Assembly (NCBI RefSeq): GCF_032854445.1
Contig: NC_088295.1
Coordinates: 36,693,385 to 36,757,384 of the forward strand
Length of the DNA stretch: 64,000 nt
From: Liolophura sinensis
Taxonomy: Eukaryota; Mollusca; Polyplacophora; Chitonida; Chitonidae
Direction of reading: 5' to 3'
Position numbers and translations under genes: made by a program. Below are positions 24,910 to 37,400 of this stretch, one piece after another (position 1 is the first letter of the stretch; each line of letters opens with the position of its first letter). Below the pieces are notes generated by a model, which saw only the letters and a program-made list of their open reading frames with translations, was not told the DNA's origin and made no database searches.

Positions 24910-26874
24910 TAAACTTTTAGTAGGTCAATCGTCTATATCAACAGACAGACATTCCATTTTGTCGTCAAGGAAGTCAATATTTTGCACTCATGGTTGTTAG
25001 GCCGATTTCAAAGTTTAAATTCTGACAGCAACGAACTTGAAGAAGTTGAATCTCCTTAAATGTGACGTGTAACTAAATTTACTTATACCTCCAAGAACGT
25101 ATTGGCACTATACGTCCGCGTAGTCGGTTTTAAGTGACAGTCTCGTATATATTTGAAGAAGGTCATGTAGACATGAGTGTAATTTGTATGTGTATAGGTG
25201 GCCAGCTGGTTGGTTGTTTAAATTACAGCAAACAACCAATGGCAACCTGCGGATGGTTGTAGATTTCCGGGCTATGCCCGTATTCCTCATAACATAATGC
25301 TGGCTGCCGTGATATAAGTGAAAGGTTCTTGAGTACACCGTAAAACACCAATTATAATAAATGAATAAATAAACAAACAGCCATTTTAATGTTAATCGCA
25401 TGAGAATTCTGAAGTTGTGAAAGAAAATCCTAAAACCCCTTTTGTTTTTCCATGATGCCTTTGTAAATCAAAAGCAAAATGTATATAGGTTCAAGTTTTT
25501 TAAATATTCTTCCACCCTGCAAATTATGTGTACGTGTTTGCATATATAATAAACATCAATTTAAGCCATACATGTAGATATATACCCAACTGAAAATGCC
25601 GCAGCGTTCATTTCGGTTCGGATTTAGGGGTGAAGGAAGTTGTGTCCCTGAACATAAATAGCACATGCATGACTTATACGTATTAATACTTTTAACCATT
25701 TTGCAGAAGATGTTGTGGGGACAAGAAATTCTTCATGGTGAAAACAATAACTTTGTCCTCTGCTTACTTTTGCTATTGGCAAAATTAATACAACTGATTT
25801 TCGTGAGTTGGAAGACGTTTATAAGGCACATATATATCTAGAGTGGTGAGCATGACTTAAGTGGCCTTATGTCAGAATTAACTGACGATGACCCAGTTTG
25901 AAAGTGGATTGCATTCTTTCTGAAGTATATATGTACCATTTTATAATAATAGTCTTTTTTTTTTGCTTCCCCACACATGATGTTTATGGTTTGGTAATTG
26001 CTTGGCCACAGGTCATTTTAAGAACATATGAAGTTTTCGAGTTTTTGGTGTGTTTCTCAAAACTAGTAAAGCATTTGAAATAATTCGAAATTATGCCCCA
26101 GCTATTTATTTAATCATTGTAATATTGTCATTTTTTCCATCTCCACCTACAATGCATGTCAGTAATGAGACAAATCCAAGATTCATAATGTCCACGAATG
26201 TCAAGGGGCCTTTTTTTTTTCGCTGTTGGCACATATCATGCAATAGGCTTGGGTTGCCATCCTTCTAATATATATACGCATAGTCATAGACGTAGTAGAT
26301 AGCAAAGCTTGGCTCGTGTTCACCACAAATCTGCAGAGAACACCAAAAAAGACAGTGCTTGGAGTTACTGCTATTCAGTTAGACAGGCCAAGCCAAACAC
26401 TCGTAATTCTTTCATGTTACTAGTTTCATTCGCTTAATAAAACGGTATATTATTATCTTGCAGCTCAGTCCTGACAACTCACTTGCCCTGGAAACGCGCT
26501 TAGGCGTGACGTCACCACGACCTCTCACCGGCAATTCGTCGTCTGCTAGTGATGTCTACATGAAACGGGACCGATTCCGGCCTAAAAAATCTCGCGAGAC
26601 CCCAAGAACTGGAGGGAGATTTAGTGCACGTTACACGCCTGATCCGTCCGCCAACGTAAAAGTCCCAGAAAAACTGACTTTCCAGAAATCCAAAGGTGAA
26701 GAGGAAATATTTACCGGGGATCTGAGTTACCTGACAAAACCAAAAGCCGTAGAACCAGGACGATGTTCACCATGGGTGTACAGATACAAGGTTAAACGAA
26801 GCATGAATAATCTGGCTAAAATTATGGCCAGTCAGCCAAATTCCACCACGATGGGATATAGGTTAGCCAGATGA
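22532..26874 (+). CDS. Unrecognised two-exon gene, basic proline/serine-rich protein of 224 residues
   Basis: Exon 1 (22532-22795) opens MFQPPIFPMHSASALRQKSG and ends CAG|gtaatc in phase 0. Exon 2 (26464-26874) follows tatcttgcag and starts in phase 0, ending at TGA 26872-26874. The 3.7-kb intron holds diverged tandem repeats, a foldback element, a TA run and a SINE. The protein is basic and rich in Pro, Ser, Thr and Arg (TPRMTPTTRSQQ, RPKKSRETPRTGGRFSARYT), with a more ordered C-terminus (EEEIFTGDLSYLTKPKAVEP, then SPWVYRYKVKRSMNNLAKI). I recognise no family. An in-frame ATG at 22508 would add eight residues. AATAAA at 26980-26985 is a possible polyadenylation signal. The long uninterrupted second exon and the phase match argue that it is real. 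Confidence 0.6.
22810..23290. repeat. Diverged tandem repeat of about 80-100 bp, about 6 units
   Basis: Recurring blocks are GTTGATTACTCGGACCAAA, TACTGCCATCT, GTTGTCATTC and GAAGTTATTGACGGGCAGTA, in that order. The units have diverged by many substitutions and small indels. The array begins just inside the intron after exon 22532-22795. Confidence 0.7.
24441..24621. repeat. Foldback (imperfect palindrome) element, about 180 bp
   Basis: The left arm GTCAATTCGTCCAAGAGC pairs with the right arm GCTCTTGGTCGAATTGAC. An inner pair, CTGGTCAAATCGTCCAA and TTGGACGATTTGACCAA, lies between. The whole can form a long hairpin and may be a non-autonomous DNA element. Confidence 0.75.
24845..24907. repeat. 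TA microsatellite
   Basis: (TA)n run of about 63 bp in the intron of the 22.5-26.9 kb gene. Confidence 0.95.
25232..25375 (+). mobile_element. Family I SINE copy, truncated
   Basis: AACCTGCGGATGGTTGTAG through TACACCGTAAAACACCAATT and an AAATAAAT tail. Confidence 0.85.
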
Positions 26875-26979
26875 GTTATTCAACCATGGATCTGACCTGA
26901 CAAAGTGGTCCATGGCGTGATATATACCGCTTTACCACGCGACGAACTCATAATACATGTACCCAGGCGGTATATGAAT

Positions 26980-26985
26980 AATAAA
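26980..26985 (+). terminator. AATAAA polyadenylation signal candidate
   Basis: 106 nt after the stop of the 22532-26874 gene, followed directly by A residues in the genome. Confidence 0.4.
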
Positions 26986-26989
26986 AAAA

Positions 26990-28180
26990 AGATGGCGTTT
27001 GGAACTATGTATAATGGGAGATTCCTTTCCCCAAAATCAGCCTGAGTCAAAACAACTTTTGAAATCTATAACATTAACTATAGTTCGTTCCAAGGAAGGA
27101 TTGTCATTTCGATGTCTTTTCATAAAAGTTGTCCTGTCCAGTCGTGCATTGTTTTATATGATCATGTCGTGTAACAAGTCATGTCGCCCTATATGTGCCT
27201 CCTTTAGTCGATTCAGCTAGTATTGGTAAAGCATTGGGCAATGTTCTCTTAATTGTAATGTTGTTGCTCATTCCATAGATAGGTGGTATACATTGTAGTT
27301 TACAAATTCGACGTTGTTTTGCCTTTCCAGAGATGTTTTTGTTCATTTCTGCATGTCGGATGCTATTTCTCCTTCACATATCATCACTCTTGATCTTTAT
27401 ATTGTTCAATTTTACGGGGTATATGTATCTGCATGTCTCTATAAACCCCTCTAGTAGCCCACTAAGATGAATTTTGTTGTCATAGATTTTTGAAGCGAGG
27501 GTGGAGAAGGTGTGTGGGTGTGATACTATAACTCCTCCACCCAGGGCTATCACCTCAGTCCAACCCACACCACTGCGAACATCCAAACCACCCTTCACTC
27601 CGCATTTGCTGTATTTTCCTTGAATGTGTAAGCCTCTCAAAGTAGGCCAAATACATTATTTTCGTGGTTTATTATACAATATCATTATACACGTATATAC
27701 ATTTAAAGCTGGTAAATTCAGAGGTGACGAAGTTTATCCGCTTGCGGCAGATATACATGTATTGATGTGATTGTATTCTGGTGCGTTTTGGTTGCATATT
27801 GACATGAACATAACTTATCTTGGATTGGGGGGCCTTTATGTTCATCATATTTATATCATTACTTGTTAGGCCAATATCATTAATATAGGCTTCGTATATC
27901 AGTTTTATTTAGATATAAGACAGGAATCAGTTATGTGTTATATTTATTTTTTCGTGACGTTCATGCAGATACATGTACCCCGTAAAAGTGAACAATCCAT
28001 ATTTGTAAACAGTTAGTGTTCGAAAATTCGTGAAAATAAGTAAAATTAGAACTCCCATGCTGTCGGAAGTAGCCATTGGATTGGAATTCCATTAGTAATT
28101 TCACTATTAATATTGTTTGTCAGGATTGTTGAACACTTCTTATCCAACACAAATATCTTGAACCGATTTATTAATTCTTA
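26990..28180. other. Intergenic, nothing supported
   Basis: Short ORFs only; no splice-consistent exon or repeat recognised. Confidence 0.45.
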
Positions 28181-28198
28181 ATCTAGTTTTTTCTTTGT

Positions 28199-28420
28199 TT
28201 GCTTATATTATATCGATCAGGTTTATATATGACTGGAGGAAACCTAGGGAAAAGAAAAACCAACGCCCATGGCCAGATTCCTAGTAAATCCCCTGTCAAG
28301 GCCCGGCACTCAACTAGATTCAGCGAATTCAATCGATATAGAGTTTCCGGTAAAAGCCATTTAATCCCTCTATCAGGGAGTTCCGTTTGGCATATTGATA
28401 ATGGTATATCAGATGTATAG
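28199..28420 (+). CDS. Possible terminal exon or small ORF, 64 residues, unrecognised
   Basis: A T-rich tract ending in gatcag at about 28219 looks like a splice acceptor. The following frame reads MTGGNLGKRKTNAHGQIPSK and later KSPVKARHSTRFSEFNRYRV, ending at TAG 28418-28420. Composition (basic, Ser/Pro) resembles the preceding gene. If spliced it needs one base from the exon before it, so it does not fit the phase-0 donor at 22795. It could belong to an alternative transcript, another gene, or be chance. Confidence 0.25.
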   Translation: MLILYRSGLYMTGGNLGKRKTNAHGQIPSKSPVKARHSTRFSEFNRYRVSGKSHLIPLSGSSVWHIDNGISDV

Positions 28421-28559
28421 GTGTATTGTTGTGAAATGTTAGTTGAAATAAATGGCCTCTTTTCATTTGCACGATTGCAGCATTTATATGCCCAGAAATT
28501 CCAAAGTGGTGAAACTGCATGTTCTGTCGTTTGTATATCGTAATAGTAATACAATGTGG

Positions 28560-29120
28560 CTATTATAGGGCTTATTACCCGTGGACAATTTCTACAGTTT
28601 AACTATATGCACATCGTTAATTTACCCGGACATGTTGGCCTAATAGTCAATAAAACTTATGAATCCACGATTTTACCTATGAACATGGACTCTATACATG
28701 CTGTACGTTAAATTACTCGGACAATGTAACTGTCATTAAATCTGAGAGAGCCACGATCGGATAGGCCAATTAGCTTTTAAACCATGAAATGGATCCAGTC
28801 CACTGGCGAGTCATGGTCACAAAGTAGCATATCGAATGAAGTTTCAAGTAAGTCAGTGAAGATAGAAAGTGCTCTCGCAATACTATAACCGCTTGAAAGT
28901 TCCAGGAATTCTAAATAGGCATCCTATGGCTTACCGAAAATTATGAAAACACTGAACAAATAGGAACTGAATATATAAAGGGTTTTCATTTTATATTCCT
29001 GTTCAAACCCGGTAATTTATGTATAGAACTTAAGGTAGCTATAGCATTTAAGAACATTTAAGAGGAGCCATTCATCGTCAGTGGTCACTGATAGGGATCG
29101 AAGTCGTGTGTACATCAAAA
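28560..29120. other. Intergenic, nothing supported
   Basis: AT-rich sequence with no supported element. Confidence 0.5.
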
Positions 29121-29126
29121 GGTGTA

Positions 29127-29605
29127 TTGCACAGTTGACACATATTGTTAAACGCCATATTCAAGAATGGTTTACTCAATATAAAATGATGTTCCCAGGC
29201 TCTCCAGCAAAAACTCTCCATGAAACTGACAGCCAGCGTTGAAGTGTATAATTCTTGAGTATGTATGGCGTTTAACAATAGTCACAGAAGATGAGTAAAT
29301 AAAACGATGGCAGCCATGCAGTTTTGCACGTGTGTGGAGGAAACCATATAGTGCCCGAAGTATACCACCGATCTCTGGCAACTTTCCCTCTTGCAGACTC
29401 CCACGTCAAATTGGTGTAACATATGTTGTCTTCAACGAACGGCGCCCTTCACTTATCGTTACCTAGACTCAAAGAATAATAAGTCTTGGAGTAATTTCGA
29501 GGGAATGTACAAATTCCTTGTCCAAGGCCGGGATTGACCTCACAGCTCGTAAGCTTAGATTTTTTTTAATCTCACACCTTAATCACTCAGTTGAGACACA
29601 TTCCA
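29127..29605 (-). mobile_element. Family II SINE copy with an inverted tail duplication
   Basis: TTGTTAAACGCCATATTCAA at 29146 faces its inverse ATTCTTGAGTATGTATGGCG at 29250. The body follows (GTGGAGGAAACCATATAGTG, CGATCTCTGGCAACTT), then the tRNA-like side (GGCCGGGATTGACCTCAC, ACCTTAATCACTCAGTTG). Confidence 0.65.
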
Positions 29606-29734
29606 CTTGTGGTGACGTGTGCGTAGCGAAGGGTAAACCACTTCTCTTTCTCCGGGACCAATATTTGTGATATTACGTTGCCTCCTTCACAAAGCTTCGA
29701 GAACCTTTTTAAAACAAGAATTTGTACAGTATTT

Positions 29735-29808
29735 GTTTGCTTGGTGTTTTACGCCGTACTCAAGAATATTTCACTTATGCGACGGCGGCCAGCATTATGG
29801 AGAAGGAA
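29735..29808 (-). mobile_element. Family I SINE tail fragment
   Basis: GGTGTTTTACGCCGTACTCA through GGCGGCCAGCATTATGG; only about 75 bp. Confidence 0.85.
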
Positions 29809-29934
29809 GAGTCTGCGCAGGAACTTGCATATTCACACACTGGTATAAGTATAGATAACATGTAGAATCAAGTACATTTAAAGTCACGCCAGTTTATAAG
29901 AATAAAAAGAACAACGCACAACTTTGTCAAGAGG

Positions 29935-29940
29935 TTTATT
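29935..29940 (-). terminator. AATAAA polyadenylation signal, CPSF4
   Basis: TTTATT on the plus strand reads AATAAA on the minus strand. It is the first convincing signal downstream of the CPSF4 stop, though distant (about 1.5 kb). Confidence 0.45.
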
Positions 29941-31298
29941 TACAAACGTTAGGCAATATTAAACATGAAATTTAACAATATACAGTACACATGTACATCC
30001 CAATAGGGAAATGCCTTGTGGTAAGTCACTCAACATACAATTTATAATTAGCAGCAAATAATGATCATGGGGACATGTATACGGTATGACCGTTCCTACT
30101 TTAATTTCCAAATTTGATTGAAATTTTACACCGTTTTCAAGAATATCTTACTGATCGACAGTGATCAGGTTAAGTTTATTTATTTACTGGTGATGTTCAA
30201 AAGAATGCTTCCCTTCTGTGATACCGGCCGGGTATTTCATCTTCACGCCAGTACAGACACTTGACCTGACCAACATAATTTTCATGGCTCTTACTGTCTT
30301 AATTCGATCAAGGTTTTACATAGTACTCGGTAATATTTTGACTGATGAACTGTTACCATGACAAAGCTATAACACTGCCATTGTTAAAACACGAACATTT
30401 GTCCAATTAATACTAGTATGTACGTTATTACAGTGTCCACATCAGCCCCATTTCATGCAGCTGGAAGTTATTCCACAGGTCCTAAACATTTCATTAGTCA
30501 GCATGCCGTCGAACACATGATTGAGTTAACAAAACTTGAAAACTCCTTTAAACGAATACTTGGCAATGTTTGTTTTGATTGACATACAACATGGCATGTA
30601 AATATATTTCACTTAGAAGACAGCATTCAATTTCATAGGTGGAAGAAAAAAAAGGCACAACCCAGATTGGCTCTGAGATCGGTTGGCCATGTTCCAAACT
30701 CACCTTCCATATTAATTGTATTTCTGAAAGCTAAGCTGGGGAAGAATCACACAGATCTCAGATCTAAATCCAGACAAATCACCGCTCTATGTACCAGGCA
30801 AACCTCAGGGTTTCAAGATGAACCCTTGGTTTCAGAGAGAGTATTAGCTAACTTGGCCAGCTAGGGACTGCCGGAAGATGAAAAGCAAACTCAAAATGGT
30901 AACTACCTGTAGGTTCAATCAGTTTGTGTAAACATTTAACTATTCGCATAGTTCTACAAACTAGAACTGCTAATTTATGTGTTGCAGACTGCTCAACCAT
31001 GAACACAAATTCATGCCATTACAATTCTTCAAGAGTCCACTATTGGAATAAATATAGCGAACACTTTACAGTAAAAACCTATTTTGTGTTACAGGCAACT
31101 CACCCAATTTTATACATGGAGAAGTAATCAAGAAAATTTCCTGACATTCATATTTTAACAAATCTGAGAAAAAAATCCAGTTAACAAATTCCATCTTGAG
31201 TTCATGATTTACAATGGGCTGGGTACTGCGCATATAAGACAGATGATGCAGATTTCACAGCGAATAAATCTGGTTCGGATTGTCCATAACATAGAAGT

Positions 31299-31424
31299 CT
31301 CCTCGTCAAGATGAGGTCCCCTTGTCAGGATGAGGTCCCCTTGTCAGGATGAGGTCCCCTTGCCAGAATGAGGTCCCCTTGCCAGGATGAGGTCAACCTT
31401 GTCAGGATGAGGTCCCCTTGTCAG
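31299..31424. repeat. 19-bp tandem repeat inside the CPSF4 3' UTR
   Basis: About seven units of GATGAGGTCCCCTTGTCAG with minor changes. If the 3' UTR model is right, the mature CPSF4 mRNA carries the complementary repeat about 50 nt past the stop codon. Confidence 0.85.
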
Positions 31425-31468
31425 AGTGAGAGCCACAGTCAGGCTGACTCACTGTTCTGACAGCTTCA

Positions 31469-34400
31469 TTAGGTTTGCTGAGGGGCCAAGGATGAGCTAA
31501 GGAATGCTAGATGACCCTTTGGACACTTATTAGCATAATGACCTTTTTCACCACACTGAAACAGACAAACCAAATATAAATTTGTTGAGAGGAAACTGCA
31601 GATACACATAAACATAATGAAGAAACAGATGACCCACAAAAGACATGGAAAAAAAAGTAAAGATTATGATATGAAACAGTACAAAAAACTCCATTCTTTG
31701 TCCCTTGATACCATGGAGATTTTATTGTCCATCTCTCCCTCGCAAAAACTCAAAATGACTGTTTGACTGATTGCCTTCTAACTTGGAAATTCATACAGCC
31801 TTAATGAGAGGACAGCCTGGATTGGTCTTTGCATAAACCAATATGAATGGGAGGAGAGGTTATCAAAATAAGGGAAACCCTTTTACAGTGCGTTGACTTG
31901 ATTACTGCGTGCAAAATTTCACAATGATTTGGCAAATATCTTGGCAAATGTCAAACATAGTTTTGGGGGGAACTTACTTTTGATGCACTGTTTATTTAAT
32001 TCATATAATGTTGATATTATTAATGGGTAGGGGTAACTAGGGAGACATGATTTCAGCTGACACACAGCAAACCTTCAGATGTAAGCTAGTCATGACAATA
32101 GTAACACATGGTCAAATGGTCACAGTGGTCAAAGGCTATGGTCTCCAGCATGGAATATAGTATACCACTCTTGTGCTGTAGTCTTGTAACTAACTAAAGG
32201 CAGGATGGCAGAAAAATTAAATATACCACAGAAAAAAAACCCCTACAGATTGCTCTCCAGGGCAAATCCCACCAATGAGCATTTTTACCTTATAACAAGT
32301 AACCTGGTCCAGAGGTCTTCTAGGTTCTGTGTGCACCTGGGGACGAGGTGCGGATTCATTCTGTGTGTGTACTACTGGAACAGTCTGGGGCAACAAAGAA
32401 AACAAAAATAAATATATCAAACGTTAAGGGATAAAGCATACTGAATGTGAACACTTTTGATAAAACAACAGAACATAAAAATAGTTTTAATCATGATGAT
32501 AACAGCAAATATGTTGGCATGAAAGTGTAAAACAAAGATTATGAGAAACACAATAGATTGTGTGTTGTGAACATTTATATATACTATATGCCATTAAAAA
32601 CGCACGGTTGTTAGCTATTGACATATTGTGAGAAATGTCAGTGGGAACCAATTGTGAATACGTTTATACTGGAAAACAAGGCAGCGGTCGCAACGGGACA
32701 ACGAATCAACCAACTGTGAAAGCCGATTGATGTTTATTCCTCACATCGAAATCACGAGTACAGAAAGTGAAATTGACATTTAATAATGGGTATGTCCACC
32801 TCGGGCAGCAATGCAAGCCGTACATCTGCGACGCATAGAGCTGACAAGTCTCATTATTCTCTGCTGTGGGATCAGATCCCATTCGTCTTGCAGCACCTGG
32901 ATCAATTGGCGCAGGTTGACGTTGGGCCACGGCAGACTTCAGGTGGTCCCACAGGTCCTCAATGGGCGATAGATCCGGGGAGTAGGCCGGCCACTCCATG
33001 ACGTCGACATCATTCTGTCGCAAGAAGTCTTGCGTTAATCTTGCAGAGTGTGGGCGGGCATTGTCTTGCTGAAACGTCGTCACGGCAGCGTTGGCATGGA
33101 GAAATGGAAGCAGCACCGGCCGAAGAATGTCATTCACGTACCGCTGAGCATTCAGGTTGCCATCAACAATGACAAAGGGAGTCCGTCTCTTAGAGGTGAT
33201 GCCTCCCCACACCATAACACTAGCGCCACCCCAGCGATTTCCTTCCCGCACGCATACGTTTTCGAAACGTTCACCACGTCTGCGCCACACATGTCGACGT
33301 CTGTCAGGACGATCAAGGCAGATACGACTCTCGTCAGAAAAAAGGACAAAGTTCCAATCATTCACACGCCATCGTTGATGACGCTGAGCCCAGCGCAATC
33401 GATTTCAGCGTGCAGCAGGTGTCAATATGGGCCCTCGGTAGGGGATGCGAGCATGCATCCGTATTGCTCGGAGACGGCGTCGTATGGTGTTGGGGCTCAC
33501 CCTGGGCCTCCCAATCCCCACTGTCTCACGAGCAGTCTGTGTGGCGGTGCGGAAACGGTCACGTGTATGCTGCAATGCGATGTACCGATCTTGTCGTGCC
33601 ATAGTGACTCTTGGCCTAACGGGGCGTGGACGGTCGGCAACAGTGCCAGTTTCATGCTCCCTGGTACTGAGGCGGCTAATTGTAGAGGGATGACATTGCA
33701 TGTGACGTGCCACTGTGGCACGACTGAGTCCCGCACGTAACATGCCAATGGCACGTTCTCTTTCTTGAGCCGTAAGTCTGGGCATGGTACCGTTTTTTTG
33801 AAATGTTGTTCGTCTTTGTGGTTAACGTGGTGTAACGTATTGAGCACACCACAACTGTGCAGTGACATGTGCTCTCAGCGCTGACACAGCACTCAATGGC
33901 CGATATTCCGCACTGTTACGTAACGCACACAAAGGGTGCGTCGGAATAACACACGGTCGTGCACTACCTGCAACGCAACGTTCACAAACCATGAACCACG
34001 CACAGTCACTGAACAATCGACTTTTGTGGCGCACGGATACAATTTCAACCGTGCGTTTTTATTGGCGCCAAGTATATTACTTTAGGATGTTCCTGTAAAC
34101 CCTTACCAACGTTTCCAGCCTCAATACAAATCTTCAACTAGTGTCCGAATTACAACTCAATCTGGAGCTTAACCCATCAAGCAAATTGAGCTAACATTTT
34201 TATCCCATGCAAAACATGTAATTTAACTGTGGAGCAAGCTGGATTTTAAACTGAACACTGACATGACAACCAACATGACAACCAACACTGACTCTGTCAA
34301 ACTTTCCTCTCTCTATCCTAAAATACTGTGAATTATACGTACTTTGTAAAGGCACGTTAAAATTGGCTTTTTCACTGGAAATACATGTACAACAATATCA

Positions 34401-37400
34401 TTTTACATGCACAAGTATTTAGTACAAACCTGAGGTCTGACTGCATTATGACCCATGCTGGGACAGTTAGCTGCCTTGTGACCTGTCTCCCCACAAAAGT
34501 GACATACAATAGAAGCCTTCTTAGCCTGCGCTACAGGATCACTTGTGGGAAGATCAAACTTTGGACTGAAACCAAGAGAAAACAGTTAACGGAGCTTGTA
34601 ACATGTTTCATGGATTGTTCCTAGAATAAAGCCACTTGTATCAACAACTTTTGAGCCCTTCCTGTCCAGATCAATACTAACTTGTGAACTTTTTTAGTGA
34701 TGTTACTAGTACAATTTTCAAACTCACTGTTCCAAATGCACTGTTTCAGTTAAGGGCACCTACACTCACCAGTGAAAAAGATCTGAAGTTTTGAGTTTGA
34801 ACTCTTTCATCATTAAAGATAAAAGCGATTCTACTGTATTTTGTGAAAACTCTTAGGCAATCTTTGTCGATATTAATTCACCTCTTTCCTTTAGGAGCTT
34901 CTGAACAAAAGTTCACAAACTGAGACAATTACTTCATTGTTCAGATTGTTTATGAGACAAAAATCTAAATCTAATTACAAATGCATGAACACACACTAGG
35001 ATTTTTCACGTTATGCTACAATTTTAGAATCATAGAGCTATGTTGATGTAAGAGATGATAAAAATACTGAGTAATGTAAGAGATGTTTAAAATGCTGAGT
35101 AATGTAAAACATGTTAAGGTTGTGTAAGAGATGTTAAAACTCTGAGTAATGTAAAAGATGCTAAAGCAGTGTAACAGATGTTAAAAACACTGAGTAATGT
35201 AAGACACATTAATGTTGTGTAAGAGATGTTAATAACACCTTACATAACACTGTGCATGACTTACTGCATAAATTTACAATTCGGTCCTTCTAAACAGAAA
35301 CCATTCAGGTAACACAGACAGATCACTCTCCTGACATGCCGGTTCTTACAATTAGGTCCTGTCAAATATAAAACAATTCCATTAGCCATGCATTAAAATA
35401 GGCCGTCATAAAACAGTCTGAAACCCCACATTACAAAAATGTCTACAATACACTGTCATTATCTCAATGAATCCATGAATCAATTACTTAGGTCCTTCCT
35501 CTTAAAAATGGATGGTTTTCCATCTCCAAAATTTGTCAGAAACGAGTCATAAAACAATCTTTTATGGAATGAGGACTCAAATCCCTGAGTAACTTTCAGT
35601 GAAAGAGTAATGGATAATTTTAGCTACATGTTGACTCATTGATGGGATACGCATATATATGGGGTCAATAATCCTCATACTGGGCAAGCCGAGCCCAATA
35701 ATATAAGGATTATTGACACCATATATTTGCCTATCCTATCACTGAGCCAACATGTAACAAATTTATCCTGCAGTGCAGAAGACCTCAACAAGAGGAGATA
35801 ACCTTCTAGCAGACACATTTGACGTCGACTGCAGTATTCAAGAATATACCTGGACCCCATGTGACCCTCGTTGTGAAATGAAAAACGCAGTATTTTGTCT
35901 GATGTGGGCTGATAATTAAATGCCTCAGTCAGCCCTTACTTTCTGAGTTTGAAAACAGATTTCCAGTAAGATCTAATTTAACGTCAGGGCTATTTCAAGG
36001 CTTGTGGAACAATACACAAACATCTTTAACACTGGATTACTGCGTTTAATTAAATTTATTTTGGACACACCCTTCACAATCATAACAAAGCTGGAATACA
36101 TTTATTTACTCACTTGAATGGGGCTCTGCGTCACATACAAGGATCAGTCACATATACACTGCAGTCAGGTTTAGAGGTGGTTGAAACCTGTAGGTCGGAG
36201 TAAACCACTGCCATGAAAGATCTGACCTAAAGCCTTAGCCGACTTTAACATCAAGACCTGGATTTGAGATTGTAGGATGAGAGTGTGTCAAAAGATTTAC
36301 AACAGCACTACATCTATATACTTACCATGCCGACAAAAGCCACGATCATACCATGGACAGTCTCTAATTTTCTTCTCCGGATCAATGTGAAGGAAGGGAC
36401 ATTCCTTATTACTACACAGACCTGGGGTATGAAAAGAAGATCAGAAACTGGATTTATAAATGGTCTATGTTTGAATACTAATGACAATTTCTTAAGCACC
36501 AAACACCATGTCTTGTTCTAATGTTTGAATACCTGGTTGTTTAATATGCACATGATTATGCATAGCAATTTTACAACACTTCAAAAGAATTTCTTTAAAA
36601 GGTGTACATAAAATGTCAAAACCATAAAAGTAATTTTAATGTAGCATTGCCATCGGTACCTTACCAAATTTTGAGAAGAAGTAACATTCAGGCATCTTTG
36701 TCATGTCATATTCATGGAGGAATTCACAGTCGTCTCCCTTTTTACACAGTCCTCTGAGCCAATGCTTGCACACAATTGTCCTGTCCCCCTTCACATGTCT
36801 GAATGGGCAGGCGCCACCTTTGCTGCATAAACTCCTTAGATAAAAGGTACAAATTGCAGCACCAGATTCTACAAGACAATAAAAAAGAGCTATATATTTA
36901 TATAACAGTAAACATGGAACTAAAAAAAATTACAAGGATTAAACATCAATACTATCAACTCTCCACAGTCCACTGACTAAAACCGAAGGACACATACCAT
37001 AACCGTATTGATCTGCTTTTTACACCAAAAGTTCAACTTCAGGCAGTGACACAGACTCTGAACATAAAAGGCATACCCAGCTGTGCTCATCATACACACT
37101 AACAAAATGGGGGTTTTGTCACATTAATGAGACATCCCATCTTTGACTAAGGATTATGCCAGTAATGGCTAACCGCTTTAATATCATGAAATTTTGCTTC
37201 AAACACTCTTAGACAAAGTAATGTAGAGTTTCTCACTGCAATTCTGTTTGAATTTGAGGCTCACAAGCTTGCAACACCTGATCCAACTATCACTTATCCT
37301 CCTGATGTATCTAGTATGAATATTACAGATGTCTGGAACTGGCAGACGGCATTGAAAATCTGGTAGTTGTACAGTTAATGTTGCTGATTTGGTCATTTGG

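Larger units (their letters stand above)
29920..31468 (-). other. CPSF4 3' UTR with polyadenylation signal
   Basis: Downstream of the CPSF4 stop (31469-31471) there is no splice site needed before a clear AATAAA on the minus strand (29935-29940), followed 10-20 nt later by a plausible cleavage region. This implies a 3' UTR of about 1.5 kb containing a 19-bp tandem repeat at 31299-31424. The plus-strand ORF inside it (30667-30864) has no support. Confidence 0.55.

Noticed and set aside
33048-33740. 230-codon plus-strand ORF
   Set aside because: Antisense shadow of the Tc1-type transposase.
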